A DNA stretch of 64,000 nt, taken from contig JANYLR010000052.1 in assembly GCA_025363715.1 (NCBI GenBank), positions 1-64,000 of the forward strand, given 5' to 3'. Source of the stretch: Holophagaceae bacterium (GTDB taxonomy: Bacteria > Acidobacteriota > Holophagae > Holophagales > Holophagaceae). The notes below the pieces were generated by a model, which saw only the letters and a list, made by a program, of their open reading frames with translations, had not been told where the DNA came from and did no database searches. How positions within the stretch are numbered: the stretch's first letter is position 1; every line of letters begins with the position of its first letter. The position numbers and the translations under genes were made by a program. Shown piece by piece: positions 32,713 to 44,112 of the stretch.

Positions 32713-35418
32713 TCATTGCCGCAGCTTTGTCAGCGGTGAGGTGGCGCTGCCGCCGAAGCTGGAGGTGACGGTCACGGTGGTAGGTTGGGGAACACCGTTC
32801 AGGGTCAGGGTGTAGATGCCGCCGCCGGTGGTGGTCAGCTGGGCCCCGGCGTTGTTCGGGCCGTAGCCCAGGAGCGTGAGGACCGGCGTACCGTCGAGGA
32901 TGCTCGAGGTGGCGGTGACGATCAGCCGCTGCTGACCGGTGCGGTACTCCGCGCCGGTGATGGTCACCACGTCGGCCTGATCGGCGACGGTCACCGTGAC
33001 CAGGGCGGCGGTGGAACTGAGCAGCCCGTTGCTGACGGTGAGAGTGAAGCCGAGTACCCCGGGGGTGGCGGGGGCCGTGAAGCTGGGGGCCACTGTATTG
33101 GCGCCGGTCAGGATCACTGCGGGGCCGGACACCTGGAGCCAGGCGTAGGTGAGGGGCAGCCCGTTGGGATCGGTGCTCAGGCTGCCGTCCAGGTGCACGA
33201 GGTCCCGGATCTTGACCCGCTGGTTCAAGCCGGCCTTGGCCAACGGCGGGAGGGCGGGACTGACGGTGATGGTCACCGAGGCGGTGGCCGAGAGCTGGGC
33301 GTTGTTGGTGACGGCGAGCTGGAAGGTGAGCGCCACGGGGTCGCCGGGCGCCACCACGGGCGCGCGGAAGGTGGGCGTGGTGGCCGTGGCATCGGACAGG
33401 GTGACCGGAGCCAGTCCGCCCATTCCGGTCTGGACCCAGCTGAGGGCGAGGGGGCTGGGCGGGAAGTTTCGATCCGCACTGGCGGTGGCATTGAGCTGGA
33501 CCACCGCGCCGGAGGCCACGGTCTGGTCGGCACCGGCATTGGCGATGGGCGGCACCGGGGGCGGCGGGACGTTCACGCCGACATTGACGCCGGCCGCCGC
33601 CGAGGCGATGCCCGCAGTGTTGGTGACCACCAGCTGGAAGGACAGCACCGCGTTGAGGGTGCCCAGTGGCAGGGGGGGCGCGGTGAAGGTGGGGTTGGCC
33701 ACGGTGGCGCTGTTGAGCACCACGGCGGGACCGGCGGTCTGGGTCCAGGCGAAGGCGAGGGCGAGGCCCGCTGCATCCGAGCTGCCGGTGCCGTTCAAGG
33801 TGACGGGCACGCCGCTGAAGGTGACCTGGTTCAGACCGGCGTTGGCGGTGGGCGGCAGCGGCGCGGGCGGAGGCGGCGGCTGGGGTGAGCCGCACTGGGG
33901 TACCACCTGCACGGCTCCAGGCCAGGGGGTCAGCTGGCCGACTCTGAGGCCGCCGAAGTCGCCGGTGCCGTTGACCAGGAAGGGGAAATCCACCAGGTTG
34001 AGCGGCACGGGCGGGCCGCCGACTCCCAGGTTTTCCGGGAACAGGAAGTCGAAGATCGGGGCGTGGTACTGGCCAGTGATCAGGCCGTTGCCGGAGATGA
34101 CCGGGGCCGTCAGGGTGTAGGCGCCGCGCAGGACCGCGCGCAGCTCCCGGGTGGCGGGCAGGAAGACGCCAGCCGCGGGCATGGCCACCACCTTGCTGGG
34201 TGGCCGGAAGCGCCACCGTCCCAGGACTGCGCCGCCGGCGAGGGGGCCCTGATCGACGTCGATGGTGCCCCAGGGGCGATCCGAGGTGATGGAGCTGCAG
34301 GCATCCACGTCGATGCCGTAGAAGTCCACCACTCGGCTGGGATCTGTGCAGAAGCCCTCGAACCGGGTCCGGGTGGTGGCTTCCTGGGCGATGCCGGAAA
34401 TGGGCGCGCCACCTACGCCCAGCAGCATGACGTCCACGGCCACGTAGGCCGGGTTGCTGCCGGGGAAGGTGTAGATGCCCACGTTGGCGATGAGAGTGTG
34501 GGCCGCCACGTAGGTGGCCCCGCTGCCCTCGGCGGGCATGGGGCCGGCGCTGGGCTGGAGGCCGTCCTTCATCAGGCAGCCGGAGTAGGTGACGTAGTCG
34601 CCCACTTCGAAGGGGGCGGCCAGGAAGGCGTTGGGGGTGATGCCGGGGCCGGGCCTGGGCATGGTGAACACGGTCTGGAAGAAGCCGGTGGCCAAGTTCT
34701 TGGGCCGGTTCGTCTGCGGGAGCAGCGGGTCATCCTGCACGGCCGGGTCCGAGTGGGGAAGCCCCATGGGATAGCCGGTCTCGCTGCGGATGGTGGGATT
34801 GTCGGTATCGATGGTGAAGCGGGGATCCAGGGTGTAGGCGGGGGCGAAGCGGCCGGAGGGATCGTTGATCCTGAGCCGGGTGCCGGTGGTGGGGTCGCCG
34901 ATGACCCCGCCCACCCGCAGCTCGCCGTTGGCGTAGTCCAGATAGTTGATGAACCCCTGCCCGCTATTGAGAGATTGCTGGGACAGGAACACCAGGCCGG
35001 CGATGTAGCGGTCGCCGATGCGATTGCCCTGCACGTGGACTTCATAGGTGGTCAGGGGGGCGGGGCTGTCGTTCATGGCCAGGCCGGTCTGCAGAGGCCC
35101 GTAGGGGGCCGGGGCCAGGGCGAAGACCTGCTGCCAGGTCAGGGCCAGGGCCGGCATCTGCAGGATGGTGTTGCGGGGAATGATGATGGTGGTGCCATTG
35201 ACCGACAGGGTGCCACCGGCCAGGGCATCGCCCGGGGCATCCAGAGTCGCGCTTTCGATGAAGCCGATCATGTCGAAGGGCGAGCCCACGGCTTGAAGCG
35301 GCAGCTGCGCCTGGAGGCAGCATCCCCCCACCGCGGCCAGGAGGGTGAGCACGAGCCTGAAGGCCTTCCGCAGTGCGACTGGGCCAGCCGCTTGGACGAA
35401 TGGGACCAGGTGCGTCAT
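32713..35418 (-). CDS. Secreted PKD-repeat protein, paralogue A (divergent from the oxidase operon)
   Basis: A 901-residue exported protein. The hydrophobic signal is FRLVLTLLAAVGGCCLQAQ, near residues 20-38. The N-terminal 450 residues form a conserved unnamed module starting QLPLQAVGSPFD. After a Pro-rich linker there are three PKD/K319L-like beta-sandwich repeats, each with TANAG-start and FAW-QTAGP-type cores, then a C-terminal beta domain. It is highly similar over its whole length to the protein at 37327-39987. PKD repeats usually mediate adhesion or complex assembly outside the cell. AAAGGAGG precedes the ATG. It diverges from the oxidase operon across a 425-base AT-rich region, so shared regulation is likely. 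Confidence 0.75.
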   Translation of the reverse strand: MTHLVPFVQAAGPVALRKAFRLVLTLLAAVGGCCLQAQLPLQAVGSPFDMIGFIESATLDAPGDALAGGTLSVNGTTIIIPRNTILQMPALALTWQQVFALAPAPYGPLQTGLAMNDSPAPLTTYEVHVQGNRIGDRYIAGLVFLSQQSLNSGQGFINYLDYANGELRVGGVIGDPTTGTRLRINDPSGRFAPAYTLDPRFTIDTDNPTIRSETGYPMGLPHSDPAVQDDPLLPQTNRPKNLATGFFQTVFTMPRPGPGITPNAFLAAPFEVGDYVTYSGCLMKDGLQPSAGPMPAEGSGATYVAAHTLIANVGIYTFPGSNPAYVAVDVMLLGVGGAPISGIAQEATTRTRFEGFCTDPSRVVDFYGIDVDACSSITSDRPWGTIDVDQGPLAGGAVLGRWRFRPPSKVVAMPAAGVFLPATRELRAVLRGAYTLTAPVISGNGLITGQYHAPIFDFLFPENLGVGGPPVPLNLVDFPFLVNGTGDFGGLRVGQLTPWPGAVQVVPQCGSPQPPPPPAPLPPTANAGLNQVTFSGVPVTLNGTGSSDAAGLALAFAWTQTAGPAVVLNSATVANPTFTAPPLPLGTLNAVLSFQLVVTNTAGIASAAAGVNVGVNVPPPPVPPIANAGADQTVASGAVVQLNATASADRNFPPSPLALSWVQTGMGGLAPVTLSDATATTPTFRAPVVAPGDPVALTFQLAVTNNAQLSATASVTITVSPALPPLAKAGLNQRVKIRDLVHLDGSLSTDPNGLPLTYAWLQVSGPAVILTGANTVAPSFTAPATPGVLGFTLTVSNGLLSSTAALVTVTVADQADVVTITGAEYRTGQQRLIVTATSSILDGTPVLTLLGYGPNNAGAQLTTTGGGIYTLTLNGVPQPTTVTVTSSFGGSATSPLTKLRQ

Positions 35419-35843
35419 GACCCCCCTCCTTTCCGAAATCGAGCATGAGTTAGTGTCTCGTTTTTGAAAAACACTACAAGATTGAATTTGAATTGTAAAT
35501 TACTAATGAGTTCTTTGTTTTTCACGCTTTCAATGGCTATAGCTACATAGAAACCCCCATAAAAATCGATGGAGAAGAGGACTTGACACAGAGAATGAGA
35601 CCAATAAACTATAAATTAATCGCTCGAAAGACATCAATGAACAAATGTTAATTTTGTTAACAATATTAACTTCGCTTAATAAATGACTTGGAGAAAGTTG
35701 TAGGTTCAATAGCCCTATTTCAATTGATGAATACAACAATGATATTGACCACCAACTTGTATTGATAAAACAACACTTAACGATCATTGGGCAATCAAGC
35801 GGTTTTACCCCAAGTTGGGCCTTCAAATGCGAGGAATTTCATC
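35419..35843. promoter_or_regulatory. AT-rich divergent promoter region
   Basis: These 425 bases separate paralogue A from the oxidase operon and are strikingly AT-rich in a GC-rich neighbourhood. TTGACA at 35583-35588 with TATAAA at 35610-35615 is a possible promoter with long spacing. TGTTAATTTTGTTAAC and CAATATTAAC near 35646-35670 form GTTAA repeats that could be regulator sites. No coding frame is credible. Confidence 0.5.
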
Positions 35844-37286
35844 ATGAATGCCATCGCCTCCAACTTCCCAAGATCAGCAGCCCTCCTGGTTGTCCTTCTG
35901 GCGTTGACCGCCTGTGGCGGCGGTGGCGGCACCGCCACCCCAGCCCCCACTCCCGTCCCCACCCCAGCGCCCGCCCCCGGGCCCACGACGAGTCGCGGCA
36001 TGATCACCGCCCCGGGCAGCGTGCTCGTCAACGGGGTCGAATACACCACCGCGGGCACCACCACCATCCTGGTGGATGGCAACCCGGGCACCCTGGCCGA
36101 CCTGACCGCAGGCCGGGTGGTCAAGGTCAGGGGCACCAGCGATGACCTGACCAAGAAGGGCAGCGCATCCCAGATCGAGATCCGGGATGCGCTGCAGGGG
36201 CCCATCGACAGCGTCGACAGCCTCAACAAGACCCTGACCGTGCTGGGGCAGGTCGTCCACCTCGAGGACAACGTGACCCACCTGAACGACGATACGGCCA
36301 AGGTCTTTGACGATGCGGGCTACCTCCCCGGGGATCTGGTCGAGGTGCACGGCTTCGCTGATAGCGCCACGGGCCTGCGCGCCACCCGGGTGGACCGGAT
36401 CGCCTCCGGCCCGCTGGAACTGAAGGGCTTCATCTCCAGCCTTAGCGGCACCTCGTTCAGCCTCAGCCTCACCAAGGGCGGCGCCGAAGTACTCGTCGTG
36501 AACTTCCTGGCCGGCACGCTGCCGGCCGGGGTGGTCAACGGAGCCCGGGTTCAGGTCCAGGCCTTGGCCCCGCCGGTGGCCGGTGTCATCACCGCCACGG
36601 CCGTGAAGCTGGAGGACCCCCTCGGCGCCCTCGGCGAGAAGGTCGCGGTGGAAGGCTATGTGGCCAACGGGGTCCTGGCCGATTTCGTGCTCGACGGGCA
36701 GGAGGTGACCACCAATGCGGCGACCCTGTTCGAAGGCGGCGTGGACTCGGATTTCGACGTGGGGGTGCGCCTGGAGGCGGAAGGCTCGGTGGACGCCGGC
36801 GGCGCCATCGTCGCCACCCGGATCCGGTTCGTGAGCGACATCAGGCTCGAGGGGGATGTCACGGGCTTCATCGGTGGTCTGGATGTGCTGGGCCTGACGG
36901 TGGGACTGGATGCCTTCACCCGCATCGACACGCCCATCGACTTGACGCTCAACAAGCATGTCCTGGTCAGCGCCGTACTGGATCGCAACGGAGCCCTGAA
37001 GGCCACCCGGGTCGCGGTGCTGCCCTTGTCCAGCAAGGCCTCCTTCCAGGGCCCGGTGAGCACGGCCGATGCCACCGCCGGCAGCTTGACCATCCTGGGC
37101 CAGACCTTCTCATCCAATAGCGTCACCCAATGGCGGGCCAGTTCCACGGCCAGTGAGGTGGCGACCACCAAGGCCGCCTTCTTTGCCCAGGTGATCCCCA
37201 AGGCCACCGTGGTGAAGATCCGCTGGAATCATTTCGGGCTGCTGACCGACCCGGCGACGGAAGCCGAAATCGAGCTGGGCCATTGA
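35844..37286 (+). CDS. DUF5666-like repeat lipoprotein, first gene of the oxidase operon
   Basis: A 480-residue lipoprotein. Signal peptide and lipobox LTAC (C24) are followed by a Gly-run and a Thr/Pro-rich linker. The mature part is a series of about five small beta-barrel repeats of the DUF5666 type (for example VSTADATAGSLTILGQTF and IDSVDSLNKTLTVLGQVV), ending in NHFGLLTDP. The family's role is unknown; a ligand-binding or scaffolding part at the outer membrane is likely. GAGGAA lies upstream of ATG 35844. The next gene starts 40 bases after its stop, and the six following genes run the same way with minimal gaps. Confidence 0.78.
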   Translation: MNAIASNFPRSAALLVVLLALTACGGGGGTATPAPTPVPTPAPAPGPTTSRGMITAPGSVLVNGVEYTTAGTTTILVDGNPGTLADLTAGRVVKVRGTSDDLTKKGSASQIEIRDALQGPIDSVDSLNKTLTVLGQVVHLEDNVTHLNDDTAKVFDDAGYLPGDLVEVHGFADSATGLRATRVDRIASGPLELKGFISSLSGTSFSLSLTKGGAEVLVVNFLAGTLPAGVVNGARVQVQALAPPVAGVITATAVKLEDPLGALGEKVAVEGYVANGVLADFVLDGQEVTTNAATLFEGGVDSDFDVGVRLEAEGSVDAGGAIVATRIRFVSDIRLEGDVTGFIGGLDVLGLTVGLDAFTRIDTPIDLTLNKHVLVSAVLDRNGALKATRVAVLPLSSKASFQGPVSTADATAGSLTILGQTFSSNSVTQWRASSTASEVATTKAAFFAQVIPKATVVKIRWNHFGLLTDPATEAEIELGH

Positions 37287-37326
37287 ACCCTTTCCTCCCT
37301 GAACCCGTACTCGAAGGAGTGCCCCC

Positions 37327-39987
37327 ATGACGATGCTGGTCCCGCGCAGGATGGTCAAGATCGCGCTCGCCCTCCTCGCCCTCGTTGGGGGAGGCCCGGC
37401 CTGGGCCCAGCTGCCGCTCCAGCCGGCGGGCTCACCCTTCGACATGACCGGTTTCCTGGAAAGCGCCACCCTGGATGCGCCCGGCGACCTCCTGGCCGGT
37501 GGCACCCTGAAAGTCAACGGCACCTCCATCATCGTCCCCCGCAACACCATCCTGCAGATGCCGGCCCTGGCCCTGACCTGGCAGCAGGTCTTCGCCCTGG
37601 CCCCGGCCCCCTACGGGCCCCTGCAGACCGGCCTGGCCAAGCACGACAGCCCGGCCCCCTTGAGCACCTATGAAGTCCATGTGCAGGGCAACCGCATCGG
37701 CAATCGCCACATCGCCGGCCTGGTATTCCTGTCGCAGCTGGGCCTCAACAGCGGCCAGGGCTTCATCAATTTCATGGACTACGCCAACGGCGAGCTGCGG
37801 GTGGGCGGGGTCATCGGCGACCCCACCACCGGCACCCGGCTCAGGATTAACGATCCCTCCGGCCGCTTCGCCCCCGCCTACACCCTGGATCCCCGCTTCA
37901 CCATCGATACCGACAATCCCACCATCCGCAGCGCCACCGGCTACCCCATGGGGTTTCCCCACTTTGATCCGGCCGTGCAGGATGACCCGCTGATCCCGCA
38001 GGGGAACCGGCCCAAGGATGCGCTGACCGGGCTCTACCTGACCAGCTTCACCATGCCCAAACCCGGCTCGGGGATCACCCCCAACGCCTTCCTGGCCGCC
38101 CCGTTCCAGGTGGGCGACCTGATCACTTATTCCGGCTGCCTGATGAAGGATGGCCCCCAGCCCAGCGCCGGGCCCCTTCCCGCCGCAGGCCGGGCGGCCA
38201 CCTACGTGGCGGCCCACACCCTCATCGCCAATGTGGGCATCTACACCTTCCCCGGCAGCAACCCGGCCTACGTGGCCGTGGACGTCATGCTGCTGGGCGT
38301 GGGCGGCATTCCCATCAACGGCATCCCCCAGGAAGCCACTACCCGGACCCGGTTCGAAGGCTTCTGCACGGACCCCAGCCGGGTGGTGGATCTCTTCGGC
38401 ATCGACGTGGACGCCTGCAGCAGCAACACTGGCGACCGTTCCTGGGGCACCAGCGACGTGGATCAAGGCCCTGCCGCCGGCGGCGCCGTCCTGGGCCGGT
38501 GGCGCTTCCGGCCGCCCAGCAAGGTGGCAGCCATGCCTGCGACTGGCGTCTTCCTGCCTGCTACGCGTGAGATGCGCGCGGTCCTGCGCGGCGCCTACAC
38601 CGCGGCGGCCCCGGTCATCTCCGGCAACGGCCTGATCACCGGCCAGTACCACGCCCCGATCTTCGAGTTCCTGTTCCCCGAGAACCTGGGCGTAGGCAAT
38701 CCCCCGGTACCGCTCAATTTCAACGAATTCCCCTTCCTGGCCAATGGCACCGGCGGCTTCAACGGCGTCAACGTGGGCCAGCTCAATCCGTTCCCGGCGG
38801 CAGTGGTGCCCATCCCCACCTGCAACCCGGTGGTGACGCCCGGTCCCCCCACCGCCAATGCCGGCGCGGCCCAGACGGTGGCCGGGGGCGCCCCGGTCAC
38901 CCTGAATGGCTCGGCCAGCACCGATCCCAGTGCCCTGGCCCTGGCCTTCGCCTGGACCCAGACCGCGGGCCCAGCGGTGGCCCTCAACAGCGCCACCGTC
39001 GCCAACCCCACCTTTACCGCTCCCGTCGTGGCGGCCGGCGCCCCCAGCACCCTGCTGTCCTTCCAGCTGGTGGTCACCAACACCGCGGGCCTGGCTTCGA
39101 CCGCCGCCTTCGCCCAGGTCACGGTCACCCCCCCGGCGCCACCAGCGCCGCCCATCGCCAATGCCGGCACCGCCCAGTCGGTGGCCTCCGGCGCCATCGT
39201 CCAGCTCAACGGCACCGCCACCTCGGACCCCAACATCCCGGCCAGGCCCCTCACCTTCGCCTGGGTGCAGACCGCCTTCGCCGGGCTGCCGCCGGTGACC
39301 CTGTCCGGCACCACCACGGCCACCCCCACCTTCCGCGCCCCCGTCGTTCCGGGCCAGGCGCCCGCGGTGCTCACCTTCCGGCTCACCGCCAGCAATAACC
39401 TGCCCCTGTCCGCCTCGGCCACGGTGACCATCACGGTCAAGCCCGCAACCGCCCCCGTGGCCAACGCCGGCCCCAACCAGGGGGTCCAGCTCCCGGCGCT
39501 GGTGCACCTGGACGGCAGCCTCAGCTCCGATCCCAGCGGGCTGCCCCTCACCTATGCCTGGACCCAGGTTTCCGGTCCCGCCGTGGCGCTCACCGGCCCC
39601 ACCACCGTGAGTCCCACCTTCACCACGCCCCCGAAACCGGGGCTGCTGGGCTTCACCCTCACCGTGAACAACGGCCTGCTCTCGTCCACGCCCAGCCTGG
39701 TCACCGTCACGGTGAACGCCGGTGTCAACGATGCCGTGATCATCACCCTCGCCGAGTACCGGCTCGCCCAGCAGCGCCTCACCATCAACGCCACCTCGAA
39801 CATCGCTGATGGCTCGCCAGTCCTCACGCTGCAGGGGTATGGCCCCAACAAGGCCGGCGTGCCGATGACCTACACCGGCGGTGGCATCTATACCGTGATC
39901 CTCACCGGCGTGGCGCAACCCGACTCGGTAATCGTGACCTCCAGCTTCGGGGGCACCGCGACCTCCGGCCTCACCCGACTCCGCTAA
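37327..39987 (+). CDS. Secreted PKD-repeat protein, paralogue B
   Basis: An 886-residue protein with signal peptide (VKIALALLALVGGGPAWA, cleavage near 27) and the same layout as paralogue A: an unnamed 450-residue N-terminal module, three PKD/K319L-like repeats, and a C-terminal beta domain. Blocks such as GIYTFPGSNPAYVAVDVMLL are identical in both. AAGGAG lies nine bases upstream of ATG 37327. It is second in the operon, 28 bases before the multicopper oxidase gene, so it is probably a structural partner of the oxidase. An open frame of 900 codons on the opposite strand is a composition artefact. Confidence 0.77.
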   Translation: MTMLVPRRMVKIALALLALVGGGPAWAQLPLQPAGSPFDMTGFLESATLDAPGDLLAGGTLKVNGTSIIVPRNTILQMPALALTWQQVFALAPAPYGPLQTGLAKHDSPAPLSTYEVHVQGNRIGNRHIAGLVFLSQLGLNSGQGFINFMDYANGELRVGGVIGDPTTGTRLRINDPSGRFAPAYTLDPRFTIDTDNPTIRSATGYPMGFPHFDPAVQDDPLIPQGNRPKDALTGLYLTSFTMPKPGSGITPNAFLAAPFQVGDLITYSGCLMKDGPQPSAGPLPAAGRAATYVAAHTLIANVGIYTFPGSNPAYVAVDVMLLGVGGIPINGIPQEATTRTRFEGFCTDPSRVVDLFGIDVDACSSNTGDRSWGTSDVDQGPAAGGAVLGRWRFRPPSKVAAMPATGVFLPATREMRAVLRGAYTAAAPVISGNGLITGQYHAPIFEFLFPENLGVGNPPVPLNFNEFPFLANGTGGFNGVNVGQLNPFPAAVVPIPTCNPVVTPGPPTANAGAAQTVAGGAPVTLNGSASTDPSALALAFAWTQTAGPAVALNSATVANPTFTAPVVAAGAPSTLLSFQLVVTNTAGLASTAAFAQVTVTPPAPPAPPIANAGTAQSVASGAIVQLNGTATSDPNIPARPLTFAWVQTAFAGLPPVTLSGTTTATPTFRAPVVPGQAPAVLTFRLTASNNLPLSASATVTITVKPATAPVANAGPNQGVQLPALVHLDGSLSSDPSGLPLTYAWTQVSGPAVALTGPTTVSPTFTTPPKPGLLGFTLTVNNGLLSSTPSLVTVTVNAGVNDAVIITLAEYRLAQQRLTINATSNIADGSPVLTLQGYGPNKAGVPMTYTGGGIYTVILTGVAQPDSVIVTSSFGGTATSGLTRLR

Positions 39988-40015
39988 ATGGCCCGACCCC
40001 CGAGAAGGTAACGCT

Positions 40016-43428
<3,413 letters not shown>

Positions 43429-43432
<4 letters not shown>

Positions 43433-44112
43433 TCAAACCAGGTCTTGCCCTCGTCGTCCCGTGCCTCACCGCCCTGGCCTGCGCACCGGTCTGGGCCTCG
43501 GTGGGCTGCGACCTCAACAATCCCGACCGGGACGTGGCGCGGCTCTTCCCGGGCTCCACGGGGTTCAAGACCGTCGAAGTGGACATCCAGAAGCTGGGCG
43601 GCGATCCGCTGCTGGCCAGGGTCGAATCCCGGATGCGGGACAAGCTGCACGGCCTCTACGAATCCATCGACGTGCCCTACACCATCTATGTCATCTACCG
43701 GAACAAGGACATCATCGGCTACATCCACGGCGTCAACCAGAAGGGGCGCTTCGGCGGGATCCAGATCTTCCTGGTCCTCAGCCTCGAGCTTCGGATCAAG
43801 ACCTTGTACATCCAGAAAATGTCCGGCACCTATGCCGGGAGCTTCCGCCAGGCGGAGTTCGAAGGGCAGTTCACCGGGCTGACCCTGGGGGATTTCGACC
43901 GATTCGATGTGGCCACCGGACAGGTCACCGGAAAACTGGCCGGGATCAAGACTCCCGAGCCCGGGGCAGAGTTCGATTTCAGCCGCACCCTGCGCGGCAT
44001 CAAGAAGAACCTAATCCTGGTGACCGAGTTTTTCACCATCTCGCCGGATCTGGCTACCAGGTTGTTGACCTCCCCGATCAAGAAACCTTCCCTGCCTGGA
44101 GGTGGGCAATGA
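43429..44112 (+). CDS. Small exported protein of the oxidase operon, unknown function
   Basis: A 227-residue protein with a signal peptide (LALVVPCLTALACAPVWAS). The mature part shows GYIHGVNQKGRFGGIQIFL and a following IKTLYIQKMSGTYAGSFR segment, reminiscent of FMN-binding (RnfG/NosR-like) beta-folds, but the flavin-attachment Thr motif is not clear. Its ATG overlaps the oxidase stop (ATGA), and its stop overlaps the next start (ATGA), so it is made together with both. Position between two redox proteins suggests a cofactor-handling or electron-transfer accessory; this is inference. I have no confident family name. Confidence 0.7.

Noticed and set aside
34063-35448. 461-codon plus-strand frame opposite PKD paralogue A
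   Set aside because: Low-complexity antisense frame; the minus strand has a signal peptide, ribosome site and a paralogue.
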